From the NCBI GenBank assembly GCA_046330935.1, contig JAXLRU010000006.1, positions 383,891-447,890 on the forward strand: 64,000 nt of DNA, given 5' to 3'. Position numbers and translations under genes: made by a program. The notes under the pieces are model-generated. The model saw nothing but the letters and a program-made list of their open reading frames with translations. It had not been told where the DNA came from and ran no database searches. Source of the DNA: JAXLRU01 sp046330935. GTDB lineage: Bacteria > Actinomycetota > Actinomycetes > Actinomycetales > Kineosporiaceae. Positions 24,712 through 33,100 of the stretch are shown piece after piece (positions within the stretch are counted from its first letter, which is position 1; the number at the start of each line of letters is the position of its first letter).

Positions 24712-25389
24712 GTGCCTCCCGCCGACCGTCACGACGACCCGACCGACAGTGAGGACGCCGACGGCGCCGGCCCGGACGGTGCGCTGTCGCCCCTCGAATC
24801 GGTCACCGTGGCTCACCTCGAGACCGTGATCGCGGCGCGACTGCGGGAGTTCCGCTCGGCCAAGGACCTCTCGCTCGCCGACCTCGCCCGCGTGACCGGG
24901 CTGTCGAAGGGCATGCTGTCGAAGATCGAGAACGGGCAGACGTCGTGCAGCCTCTCGACGCTCGCGCGGCTCGCCGACGCGTTGCGGGTGCCGGTGACCG
25001 CGCTGTTCCGCGGCGTCGACGCCGAGCGCGAGGCGGTGTTCGTGCCGGCCGGTCACGGCGCCCGCATCGTGCGCCGCGGCAGCGACGTGGGGCACCTCTA
25101 CCAGTTGCTCGGCTCGCTGCGGGGGGAGCACAAGCGGCTCGAGCCGTTGCTCGTCACCCTCACCGAGGCCAGTGAGGTGTTCCCCCTGTTCCAGCACCCC
25201 GGCACCGAGTTCCTCTACATGCTCGACGGCGTCATGGTCTACGGGCACGGCGAGGCGCGCTACGAGATGCACCCGGGTGACTCCCTGCAGTTCGACGGCG
25301 AGGGCCCGCACGGGCCCGCCCAGTTGGTGGAGCTGCCGATCAGGTTCCTGTCCATCACGGCCTTCGGCGAGACGCACCGGCCCGCCTGA
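24712..25389 (+). CDS. XRE-family regulator with C-terminal cupin domain
   Basis: 225 residues from GTG 24712. An acidic N-terminal tail precedes a helix-turn-helix ('SLADLARVTGLSKGMLSKIE', about residues 60-80), and residues ~145-215 form a cupin ('FQHPGTEFLYMLDGVMVYGH', 'HPGDSLQFDGEGPHG'). This is the PuuR/XRE-cupin architecture, in which the cupin senses a small ligand, often an amine or amino acid. The gene sits between etfB (divergent) and the amine-type flavoprotein gene (convergent, 6 bp apart). It most likely controls the GlnT-GlxBCD-like cluster and/or etfBA; this is inference from position. Confidence 0.85.
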   Translation: MPPADRHDDPTDSEDADGAGPDGALSPLESVTVAHLETVIAARLREFRSAKDLSLADLARVTGLSKGMLSKIENGQTSCSLSTLARLADALRVPVTALFRGVDAEREAVFVPAGHGARIVRRGSDVGHLYQLLGSLRGEHKRLEPLLVTLTEASEVFPLFQHPGTEFLYMLDGVMVYGHGEARYEMHPGDSLQFDGEGPHGPAQLVELPIRFLSITAFGETHRPA

Positions 25390-25395
25390 CCGGCC

Positions 25396-26604
25396 TCATC
25401 GCAGGCGCCCGGCCGTGGCGTAGCTGCGCGCCGCCACCAGGGGGTCGCCCTCGGCGAACCGGGACAGCCGGAAGTCGGACTCGGGGATCTCAGGCACGCT
25501 GCTGACCCCCTCCAGCACGAGGTCGGCGACCAGGTGCGCGACCGCCGGTGCGATCTTGAAGCCGTGGCCGGAGAAGCCCGCGGCGATGGTGAGCCCCTCC
25601 ACCTCGGTCCGGCTGATCACGGGGTTCCAGTCGGGGGTGACGTCGTAGCAGCCCGCATACCCCGAGGCGAACGACGCGTCGGGCAGCCCGGGCAGCCGGT
25701 GGGCGAGCTTCTCGACCGCGCGTTCGAGGCCGGTGTCGCTGACGGCATTGCGGTACCCGTCGGGATCGGCGGGTTCGGGATCGCTCAGGTCGCTGTTGCC
25801 GACGAGGATCTCCCCGCCCGGCTCGGGCCGCAGGTACTGCAGGGTGACGAGGTCGCTGAGGACGGGCATGGGGGCGATCTGGCGGCCCGGCGAGACGAGC
25901 ACGATCTCCTCGCGGATCGCGCGGACCGGCAAATCGACGCCCACACCCGCCACCAGCTCGGGCGACCACGGCCCTGCGGCGACGACCACCTGGGGAGCGC
26001 GCACGTGCTCGCCGTCGGCGAGCAGCACCCCCGCGACGGCGCCCTCGGCGGTGCGCAGCAGCCGGACGACCGTGGCGTTCTGGCGCACCTGGACCCCCAG
26101 CCCCCGAGCCGCGGCGGCGAACGCCGTCGCGGTGCGGTAGCCGTCCCCGTACCCGCCGCGCGGCTCCTGGGCGAACCCCGCGATGTCGTCGAGCCTCGCC
26201 ACCGGCCACATCGCCGCCACCGCGCCCGCGTCGACGAGGTCGACCTCGACGCCCAGCGACTGCTGCATGGCGACGTTGGCGGCCAGCACCTCGACGTCGG
26301 CCTCACCCACCCCGACCACGTAGCCGGTCTGGTGGAACCCGATGTCCTGCCCCAGCAGCTCGCCCGCGCGCTCGAGGAAGCCGACGCCGGCCCAGGCCAT
26401 CGCCGCGAGCGAGGGCACCGAGTAGTGGCAGCGCACGATCCCGCTGGACTTGGCCGTCATGCCGGAGGCGACCGTGGAACGCTCCAGGACGACGATCCGC
26501 CCCGCACCGCGGCGGGCCAGCTCCCACGCGGCGGCGCACCCCTCGAGACCACCGCCGACGACGACGACGTCGGCATCCGTCACGCTGCCCGACAGCCGCG
26601 TCAT
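25396..26604 (-). CDS. FAD-dependent amine/sarcosine-oxidase-like oxidoreductase
   Basis: 402 residues from ATG 26604, overlapping the upstream gene's stop by 4 bp. The N-terminus has the ADP-binding fold 'DVVVVGGGLEGCAAAWELAR' and 'SSGIVRCHYSVPSLAAMAW', typical of DAO-family proteins such as the sarcosine oxidase beta subunit. C-terminal 'GCYDVTPDWNPVISRTEVEG' and 'IAAGFSGHGFKIAPA' complete the FAD domain. Likely substrate: a secondary or N-methylated amine or amino acid. As last gene of the glnT-glxBCD-type operon it may act like the oxidising component of an N-methylglutamate-type pathway, passing electrons to the neighbouring ETF. Substrate not determinable from sequence. Confidence 0.85.
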   Translation of the reverse strand: MTRLSGSVTDADVVVVGGGLEGCAAAWELARRGAGRIVVLERSTVASGMTAKSSGIVRCHYSVPSLAAMAWAGVGFLERAGELLGQDIGFHQTGYVVGVGEADVEVLAANVAMQQSLGVEVDLVDAGAVAAMWPVARLDDIAGFAQEPRGGYGDGYRTATAFAAAARGLGVQVRQNATVVRLLRTAEGAVAGVLLADGEHVRAPQVVVAAGPWSPELVAGVGVDLPVRAIREEIVLVSPGRQIAPMPVLSDLVTLQYLRPEPGGEILVGNSDLSDPEPADPDGYRNAVSDTGLERAVEKLAHRLPGLPDASFASGYAGCYDVTPDWNPVISRTEVEGLTIAAGFSGHGFKIAPAVAHLVADLVLEGVSSVPEIPESDFRLSRFAEGDPLVAARSYATAGRLR

Positions 26605-27932
26605 GACCCGGCTCCGGGGATCCACGACGTCCCGGCCAGGGGGACGCGCGCCATGGCGGCCGCCTCGATCGTCAGCGCCACGAGGTCCTCGGGCTCCAAC
26701 CGGTGCACGTCCGACTTGCCGCACGCGCGAGCGAGCATCGTCAGCTCCATCACCATCGATCGCAGGTAGTTGGCGATCCGCGACGCCGCGAGGTCGGGGT
26801 CGAGCCGTTCCTCCAGGTGCGCCTCCTGGGTGGCGATGCCCACGGGGCACAGGCCGGTGTGGCAGTGCCGGCAGTCGCCGGGCCTCGTGCGCATGGCCGC
26901 GTAGTCGGTGCTGACGTCGACGGTCGTGCCGTCGCCCGCGACGTAGCTGCTCGAGTTGCATCCCATCGCGATGAGCGAGGCCACCCCGAGGGACACGGCG
27001 TCGGCACCCAGGGCGAGTGCCTTCGCCACGTCGGCGCCGCTGCGGATGCCCCCCGAGACGATCAGCCCGACCTCACCGCGGGCCCCCACCTCCGCGAGCG
27101 CGTCGGAGGCCTGGCGCACCGCGGCCAGGGTGGGGATGCCGGTGTGCTCGATGAACGCCTCCTGCGTGGCGGCGGTGCCGCCCTGCATGCCGTCGACGAC
27201 CACCACGTCGGCACCGGAGGCGACGGCCAGCTTCACGTCGTGGTTGGTCCGCGTCGCGCCGATCTTCACGTACACCGGGACCCGGTGGCCGGTGGCCTCG
27301 CGCAGCTCCTCGATCTTGATCCGCAGGTCGTCGGGCCCGGTCCAGTCGGGGTGACGGCTCGCGGAGCGCTGGTCGATGCCCTCGGGCAGGGTGCGCATCT
27401 GCGCCACCCGCGCGCCGACCTTCTGCCCCAGCAGCATGCCCCCGCCGCCCGGCTTGGCGCCCTGCCCGAGCACGACCTCGATCGCGTCGGCCTGGCGCAG
27501 GTGGGCGGGGTTGAAGCCGTACCGCGACGGCAGGCACTGGTAGACGAGGGTCCGCGAGGACGCCCGCTCCTCCCGCGTCATCCCGCCGTCCCCCGTGGTG
27601 GTCGAGGTCCCCACCTCCGTGGCGGCACGGCCCAGCGCGTCCTTCGCTCGCGCCGACAGCGCCCCGAAGGACATCCCCGCGATCGTGATGGGGATGTCGA
27701 GCACCACCGGGTTCTCGGCCCGCCCCGCGCCGAACACGGTGCGCGTCTCGCAGCGCTCCCGGTAGCCCTCCAGGGGGTAGCGGGAGGCGCTCGCCGTCAG
27801 CAGGAGGAGGTCGTCGAAGTTCGGCACCGGACGCCGCGCACCCATGCCCCGGATCACGTAGCGCCCCTCGTCGGCGCGCTCCTGGATGTCGGCGATGACC
27901 CCGGGGTTGAAGGTGTGGTTGGTGTCGTACAC
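26601..27932 (-). CDS. glxD: FMN-binding glutamate synthase-family protein (GlxD/MgsC-like)
   Basis: 443 residues from GTG 27932. It corresponds to the FMN/Fe-S synthase domain of GltB: 'ITIAGMSFGALSARAKDALG', 'GQGAKPGGGGMLLGQKV' (the G-rich FMN loop), 'VVDGMQGGTAATQEAFIEHT' and the cluster motif 'GDCRHCHTGLCPVGIATQEA', whose three Cys bind a [3Fe-4S] centre. Stand-alone proteins of this type work with separate amidotransferase and GXGXG subunits, encoded just upstream. Known examples are GlxD and N-methylglutamate synthase MgsC. It overlaps the flavoprotein gene downstream, marking one operon. Confidence 0.9.
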   Translation of the reverse strand: MYDTNHTFNPGVIADIQERADEGRYVIRGMGARRPVPNFDDLLLLTASASRYPLEGYRERCETRTVFGAGRAENPVVLDIPITIAGMSFGALSARAKDALGRAATEVGTSTTTGDGGMTREERASSRTLVYQCLPSRYGFNPAHLRQADAIEVVLGQGAKPGGGGMLLGQKVGARVAQMRTLPEGIDQRSASRHPDWTGPDDLRIKIEELREATGHRVPVYVKIGATRTNHDVKLAVASGADVVVVDGMQGGTAATQEAFIEHTGIPTLAAVRQASDALAEVGARGEVGLIVSGGIRSGADVAKALALGADAVSLGVASLIAMGCNSSSYVAGDGTTVDVSTDYAAMRTRPGDCRHCHTGLCPVGIATQEAHLEERLDPDLAASRIANYLRSMVMELTMLARACGKSDVHRLEPEDLVALTIEAAAMARVPLAGTSWIPGAGS

Positions 27933-27975
27933 GGGCTGCCTCTCCAGACGGTGGCGGCGGGACGCGGAACGTGGG

Positions 27976-28692
27976 TCAGTACGCGTCGGCGTGGTGGGTC
28001 GCGAAGTGGTACAGCTGCCGTGCCGAGGCGACGCGGGTCACCGAGGTGGGGTCGACGTGGTCGAAACCGGCCGTCGCGCACAGGGCGCGGACCGTCTCGA
28101 CGTCGGCGGCGGTCAGCTCCTCGACCTGCGCGTCGGTGCCCAGGGAACGGATCCGACCGGCCACGTAGATCACGGCCTCGTACAGGGAGTCGCCCAGGCC
28201 GTCCCCCGCGTCGCCGCCGACGAGGATCGTCCCCGCCTGGGCCATGAAGCCGCAGAACGCCCCGACGTCACCGGCCACGGCCAGGGTCGCGCCCTTGAGC
28301 GAGATGCCGGCGCGCAGGGAGGCGCGGCCCTCGACCACCACGAGACCCCCGTGGGCGCTGGCGGCGACGGCCTGGCTGGCATCGCCCCGCACGCGCAGCG
28401 TCCCTGACATGAGGTTCTCGCCCGCGCCCCAGCCGGTCATCCCCTCGACGGTGACGCTCGCCTGCTCCCCCAGGCCGGAGCAGTAGTAGCCGGCCGGGCC
28501 CGCGATCGTCACCGAGACAGCGCGGGTCAGACCGACGGCGAGGTTGTGCCGCCCGGCGGGGTGGTGCAGGCGCACGCGGGCACCCTCGGGCAGCGCGCGC
28601 AGGCGCCGGTTGGCCTCGCGCACGCCGAGCTCCTCGACGTCCCACTCCAGCTCCTCGGCGATCCCCACGGCGGGGTCGACACCCGCGCTCAC
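27976..28692 (-). CDS. glxC: GXGXG-domain glutamate synthase-like subunit (GlxC/MgsB-like)
   Basis: 238 residues from GTG 28692, overlapping the amidotransferase stop (GTGA). It corresponds to the C-terminal beta-helix of glutamate synthase: repeated G-rich turns such as 'ITIAGPAGYYCSGLGEQASV', 'GMTGWGAGENLMSGTLRVRG', 'SAHGGLVVVEGRASLRAGIS' and 'GDAGDGLGDSLYEAVIYVAG'. In GltB this domain is structural, linking the glutaminase and FMN domains; as a separate chain it should assemble with the products of 28689 and 26601. There is no catalytic residue of its own. Confidence 0.88.
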   Translation of the reverse strand: MSAGVDPAVGIAEELEWDVEELGVREANRRLRALPEGARVRLHHPAGRHNLAVGLTRAVSVTIAGPAGYYCSGLGEQASVTVEGMTGWGAGENLMSGTLRVRGDASQAVAASAHGGLVVVEGRASLRAGISLKGATLAVAGDVGAFCGFMAQAGTILVGGDAGDGLGDSLYEAVIYVAGRIRSLGTDAQVEELTAADVETVRALCATAGFDHVDPTSVTRVASARQLYHFATHHADAY

Positions 28693-29585
28693 CGGCGTTC
28701 CCACAGGTGCACCTCCTCGGGCTCGGGTTCGAAGATCTCGGCCTCCTCGATGCCGGGCAGCTGGGCCAGCGCCCGGTACTCCGAGGCCATCGCGACCCAC
28801 CCCGGCGTCGTCGCGATCACCGCCGGCTTGCAGGCGATGGCGTCCCGGACGACCGCGAACTCGTTCGCCGTCGTCACGAGCAGGGTGAAGAAGCCCTCGA
28901 ACGTCTCGCACAGCCGCCGCAGCGCCTTGTCGAGGTCGTCCCCGCAGTCCAGGCGCCATCCGAGGAAGCGCGCGCCCACCTCGGAGTCGTTGTCGGTGTC
29001 GCAGGTGATGCCCTCGGCCGCCAGCCGGCGCCGCACCGAGTCGTGGTTGGCGAACGAGCCGTTGTGCACGAGACAGAGGTCCTCGCGCACCGAGAAGGGG
29101 TGACCGTGGGCGAGGGTGACCGCGGACTCGGTGGCCATGCGGGTGTGCCCCACGGCCTGGTACCCCCGGCGGGCGGGCAGGTCGAACATGTCGCTGATCT
29201 CCCGGGCGCCGCCCACCCCCTTGAGCACGGCCAGCCCACGCCCCGTCCCGATCACCGAGGCCTTCGGACCCAGCTCCTCGCGCACGGTCCGCAGGACGGC
29301 GGGCCCCTCGGCGGCGACGGAGAGCAGGCGCACGGGGCCGACCTCCAGCACGCGTGCCCCCGGCAGCCGCGGGGCGAGCGCCTCCTCCAGGGCAGCGGCC
29401 GGCGCCTCGCTCAGCAGGCTGACCGTCACCTCGCCCGGAGGGCTGAGGGTGTCGTCGCCGTACACGCCGACTCCGGCGGAGTCGGGGCCCCGCTCGCCCA
29501 GCTGGACGAGCATGGCCGACAGCAGCTCCCCGAGCCGCGGTTGCAGGTCGGCGTCCCTCAGGTGAAGCCCGGCGATGCCGCACAC
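28689..29585 (-). CDS. glxB: Class II glutamine amidotransferase (GlxB/MgsA-like)
   Basis: 298 residues from GTG 29585. It begins MCGIAGLHLRD, where Cys2 becomes the N-terminal nucleophile after Met removal, as in PurF and GltB. Further class II signs are 'AVGHTRMATESAVTLAHGHP' and 'DLCLVHNGSFANHDSVRRRL', with the glutamine-binding Arg and Asn, and 'CDTDNDSEVGARFL'. It should release ammonia from glutamine, or transfer from gamma-glutamylmethylamide in MgsA-type complexes, to the FMN subunit. Position in the operon: after glnT (45 bp), before glxC (overlap). Confidence 0.9.
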   Translation of the reverse strand: MCGIAGLHLRDADLQPRLGELLSAMLVQLGERGPDSAGVGVYGDDTLSPPGEVTVSLLSEAPAAALEEALAPRLPGARVLEVGPVRLLSVAAEGPAVLRTVREELGPKASVIGTGRGLAVLKGVGGAREISDMFDLPARRGYQAVGHTRMATESAVTLAHGHPFSVREDLCLVHNGSFANHDSVRRRLAAEGITCDTDNDSEVGARFLGWRLDCGDDLDKALRRLCETFEGFFTLLVTTANEFAVVRDAIACKPAVIATTPGWVAMASEYRALAQLPGIEEAEIFEPEPEEVHLWERR

Positions 29586-29630
29586 GCGGTCGCTCCCTTC
29601 CGCCGGAGCTCGCCCGGCGCCTGTCGCGGC

Positions 29631-31028
29631 TCAGAAGGCCGTGAGGTACTGATCCACCTCGGCCGCACTCACCTGGCTGTGCCAGGCGAGGAACTCCTGC
29701 CGCTTGGCCTCCACGTAGTAGCCGGAGACGTCGTGCTCGGAGGCGGCGGCGTCGAGCGCCCCGCGGACGACCGGATCGGCGGCGAGGGCATCGGCGGCGT
29801 GGTGCAGCGTCGGCGGCACCGGAGGCCCCTCGCCCGAGCCCGGCTCCCCCGGGTCGAGCTCGCGGTCGATGCCGTCGAGCCCGGCCGTCAGCAGCGCGGC
29901 GAGCGCGAGGTAGGGGTTGGCGGCGCCGTCGCAGGCGCGCACCTCGACGCGGTCGCCGTCGGGCACCCGGATCAGGTGGGTGCGGTCGTTGCCGCCGTAG
30001 GTCGCGGCCGTGGGCGCCCAGGTGGCGCCGGAGGAGGTCATGGGCGCCGACGTGCGCTTGTAGGAGTTCACCGTCGGCCCGAGCACGGCCTGCAACCCCG
30101 CGGCGTGCTCGAGCAGGCCGCCGACGAACCGGTAGGCCAGCGGCGAGAGCCCGAGACCGCGAGGGTCCGCCGCCGCCGGGAACAGCGGGCCGCCCTCGCC
30201 CCACAGCGACAGGTGCAGGTGCAACCCGCTGCCGGTGCGCCCGGAGAACGGCTTGGGCATGAAGGTCGCGATCATGTCCCGCCGCTCGGCGAGCACGTGC
30301 ACGAGGTACCGGAAGGTGATCAGGCGGTCGGCCGTCACCAGGGGGTCGGCATGCAGGAAGTTCTGCTCGAACTGGCCGTTGCCGTCCTCGTGGTCGTTGG
30401 CGTAGTTCGACCAGCCCAGGGCGTTGAGCGCCACGGACACCTCGGCGAGGTGGTCGAACATGCGGGTGAGGTCGCGCGCGTCGTAACAGGGCCGGGGCGA
30501 GGTGTCGCGGGAGTCGGCGGTCACCAACCCGCCGTCGGCGCCGCGGCGGACGAGGAAGTACTCGGCCTCACCCCCCGCCTGGGCGCTCAGGCCGCGGGCC
30601 CGCAGGCGCTCCAGCACCCGCCGCAGGACCACGCGCGGGGCGTACGGCCACGGCTCGCCCTCCACGTGGGGGTCGCAGTGCACCATGGCGAGCCCTTCGC
30701 GGATCCAGGGCAGCGGGGTGAAGGACGAGGCGTCGGGCATCGCCATGACGTCGGGGTCGCACGGGCGTTGCCCGAGGAGGCCGGCGGCGTAGCCGGCGAA
30801 GCCCACGCCCTGGTCCTGCAGCATCTGCACGGCCTCGACCGGCACCAGCTTGGCGCAGGGCTTGCCCGAGAGGTCGACGAACGTGGCGAGCAGGAAGCGC
30901 ACCCCGGCGCGTTCTGCCAGCTCAGCTAGCGAGGAGCCTCCGGAGGGTGCGGCTGACGGCGAGGGCGAGCGCTGGAGGCCGACCTCCAGCACGGACGGCG
31001 CCACGTCCACCATCGGGGCCTCGCCCAC
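29631..31028 (-). CDS. glnT: GlnT/GmaS-type glutamine synthetase-family ligase
   Basis: 465 residues from GTG 31028, four bases after GGAGGT; ATG 31013 is an alternative but lies about 20 bp from that site. The glutamine synthetase fold is clear: 'GGEAEYFLVRR' (metal-binding Glu), 'DHEDGNGQFEQNF', 'FMPKPFSGRTGSGLHLHLSL' (the ATP/His motif), 'PTVNSYKR' and 'DRVEVRACDGAANPYLALAA'. Members next to glxBCD are called GlnT (type III-like) or, in methylotrophs, GmaS, which joins glutamate and methylamine. First gene of the operon leading to glxBCD and the flavoprotein. Ammonia versus methylamine specificity cannot be told from sequence alone. Confidence 0.88.
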   Translation of the reverse strand: MGEAPMVDVAPSVLEVGLQRSPSPSAAPSGGSSLAELAERAGVRFLLATFVDLSGKPCAKLVPVEAVQMLQDQGVGFAGYAAGLLGQRPCDPDVMAMPDASSFTPLPWIREGLAMVHCDPHVEGEPWPYAPRVVLRRVLERLRARGLSAQAGGEAEYFLVRRGADGGLVTADSRDTSPRPCYDARDLTRMFDHLAEVSVALNALGWSNYANDHEDGNGQFEQNFLHADPLVTADRLITFRYLVHVLAERRDMIATFMPKPFSGRTGSGLHLHLSLWGEGGPLFPAAADPRGLGLSPLAYRFVGGLLEHAAGLQAVLGPTVNSYKRTSAPMTSSGATWAPTAATYGGNDRTHLIRVPDGDRVEVRACDGAANPYLALAALLTAGLDGIDRELDPGEPGSGEGPPVPPTLHHAADALAADPVVRGALDAAASEHDVSGYYVEAKRQEFLAWHSQVSAAEVDQYLTAF

Positions 31029-31161
31029 GGGACCTCCCTCGTCTGCCACGACCACTCCAGGCCGGATCGCCGTCCACTGGAGTGAATCGGCGTGGCATGA
31101 GAGTAAACAGGAAGGGCGGCGCGGGCCAAGGGGTCGCGGGTAACGAACTCGTGTCCACACA

Positions 31162-31200
31162 CGACGGCGGCGGCGGGCACCCGCCCGCCGCCGCCGTCGG
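31162..31200 (-). terminator. Long hairpin after the lipoprotein gene
   Basis: CGACGGCGGCGGCGGG and its complement form a 16-bp perfect stem around CACCC, 15 bp after the stop at 31215. No good U-tract follows on either strand, so it may act as an mRNA-stabilising or bidirectional terminator between the lipoprotein gene and divergent/upstream glnT signals. Confidence 0.5.
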
Positions 31201-31214
31201 ACACTCCGAGGGGA

Positions 31215-32417
31215 CTACCCCTGCTGCTCCGCCCAGCGACGCAGCTCCTCGGGGGTGAGCTCCCCGTCACCCAGACCCTCGAGGTCTTCCAGACCCTCCA
31301 GACCCTTGAGGGCGGACAGCCCGGACACCGCTCCCGAGACGGCGCCGTCGGCGGCGTCCACCTGCGCGGCCGGCGGCGCGACCACGGCGTCGGCGGTGTC
31401 GTCCACGTCCACCACCAGCGCGGCACCCGCCGTCCGCGAGGCACCGCCGGTGAGCGCGCCCAGACCGGCGAGGTCCACGCGCACGCGGCGCAGGTGATCC
31501 TCGGCCACGAAGGCGCTGGCCCGCAGCGTCACGTCGGGCATGCGGTCCAGCCCTTCGCGGGCCTCCTTGAGGGCGGCCGCCGGGTCCCGCCCGGCCTCAC
31601 CAGCGGAGGACAGCAGCGAGCGGTAGGCGGGACGGTCGAGGACCTCCAGCAGCACGCGCGCGGCGTCCCGGGCCTTGACGGCGAGATCGACGCGGACCTC
31701 GTCGCCGTCGATCCGCTCGACGGAGCTGACCTTGCCGCTCAGGGCCGATCGCAGGTCCGTGGCCAGCCGGGCGAGCAGCGCGGGATCCACGTCGGAGGGC
31801 AGCGCCTCCTGCCCCTCCCCCGCACCCTTCAGGGCCTCCGACACCCCGGGATCCGCGGCGAGCCGGGCGAGGTCGGCGCTGATCCAGCGCCCCTTCTCCA
31901 GCGACGTCGCGGGACCTTCGAGACCCGGAAGCCCCTTCGCGGCGGACCCGAGGTCGGTCGGGGTGCCGGTGAGGGAGGACAGCACCTTCTGGTCCACGCG
32001 GGCGTAGAGGACGCCGTCGACGAGGCGCAGGACCAGGGCGTCCCCCTCCCGGGTGCTCACCGCGAGCTCGACGCTGCCCGCCTCCTTGAGGGCCTTCAGG
32101 GCGCCCGCGGCGTCGGTGGGCCGCGACGACGGCGAGGGCGTGGCGCCGAGGGACTGGGTCCCGGGCGGATCGACGGTCAGGCGGACGGACGCGCCGCGCA
32201 GGCGGGCGGCGTCCACGCCGGCACCGGGAAGCTCGGAGAGGCTGCCGGAGGGATCGTCGAGACTCACGGTGAACGAGGCGACCTGGGCGCGGCGGAGGTT
32301 CTCGAGGCCGTTGCGGGCACCGGCCCGCGCGTCCACCTCTCCACAGGCGGCCACTCCCCCGCCGACGACGCCGAGGGCGAGGAGGGCGGCGAGGCCGCGC
32401 GTGACGGGACGGGACAT
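31215..32417 (-). CDS. Lipoprotein of about 400 residues, function unknown
   Basis: 400 residues from ATG 32417, with GAGGAGATCA upstream. The signal peptide ends with lipobox VAAC at residue ~25. The mature protein has the style of LppX/DUF-type lipid-binding lipoproteins: 'SFTVSLDDPSGSLSELPGAG', repeated alpha/beta segments, 'RLVDGVLYARVDQKVLSSL' and 'ISADLARLAADPGVSEAL'. It ends in an acidic Leu-Glu-Gly repeat ('LKGLEGLEDLEGLGDGELTP'). No enzyme motif. Its neighbours (glnT cluster, LPMOs) are divergent or on the other strand, so context gives no clue. Confidence 0.7.
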   Translation of the reverse strand: MSRPVTRGLAALLALGVVGGGVAACGEVDARAGARNGLENLRRAQVASFTVSLDDPSGSLSELPGAGVDAARLRGASVRLTVDPPGTQSLGATPSPSSRPTDAAGALKALKEAGSVELAVSTREGDALVLRLVDGVLYARVDQKVLSSLTGTPTDLGSAAKGLPGLEGPATSLEKGRWISADLARLAADPGVSEALKGAGEGQEALPSDVDPALLARLATDLRSALSGKVSSVERIDGDEVRVDLAVKARDAARVLLEVLDRPAYRSLLSSAGEAGRDPAAALKEAREGLDRMPDVTLRASAFVAEDHLRRVRVDLAGLGALTGGASRTAGAALVVDVDDTADAVVAPPAAQVDAADGAVSGAVSGLSALKGLEGLEDLEGLGDGELTPEELRRWAEQQG

Positions 32418-33100
32418 GGCTGATCTCCTCGACGTCGGCGAACCGTCGGGTCGCAGCCCGGCGGCAGGCGGTGGTGCGCAAGGCAGGACGCGCGGGGCTC
32501 GGCGTGCGTTCCCCCCGATCACCCGGGGAGACCGGTCACCGTGCGCACCCAATGGTCACCTATTGTCACGATACCGTGGATCGCCCGCGACGGCCCCGGT
32601 CGTCACCCTTCCGGCGGGCACCCCCGGCCGCTCCACCGCATCGCAACCGAGGCCACGCCCCGGCCGTTGACCGCGCACGGGGGGCCGCTCGGCTGATGTC
32701 GCGTGACGCCGCTCACGACGGCCACGAGGACGCAGCGTGTCCGCCGCGAGCGAGAGGGACGACACAGCGTCACGACAACGTGCCTCGAGGCAGAGAAGAC
32801 CGCCCAGAAGGTACACCTGCGCAACCGATCAAGCGAAGGACCTTCGTTCCCTCGTCATTGCACTGTGACCTACCTCATGGTTGCATGGCCCGCGCTCGGA
32901 CGGTCAGGGCTGGACCGTCGCTCGATCGCCGCGTGCACGGGAGCCGCACGCAGGGTGACCGAGGACAGCCGCGCGACACATCGCGCGGCCATTCGTGCGC
33001 GGCCATGCCCTCCGCGCCGACCGCAGTGCCGAGCGCACTCGCGAGACCCACTTCCGCGTCGGTCCGTCCTGCCCGGGGACCGCCGCACCGAAAGGACACG
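32418..33100. other. 683-bp intergenic region, no gene seen
   Basis: The gap lies between the divergent lipoprotein and LPMO-1 genes and must hold both promoters. It is less GC-rich in places, for example near 32550-32580 (an AATGGTCACCTATTGTCACG stretch with two GTCAC copies) and 32810-32885. CGCAACCGATCAAGCG at 32821 loosely resembles sequence near 17665 upstream of xynD. I found no coding pattern, RNA gene or clear operator in it. Confidence 0.5.

Noticed and set aside
29631..31028. Classification of the ligase as ordinary GlnA.
   Set aside because: Its position with glxBCD genes and its sequence style fit GlnT/GmaS; a housekeeping GlnA would not be expected in this operon.
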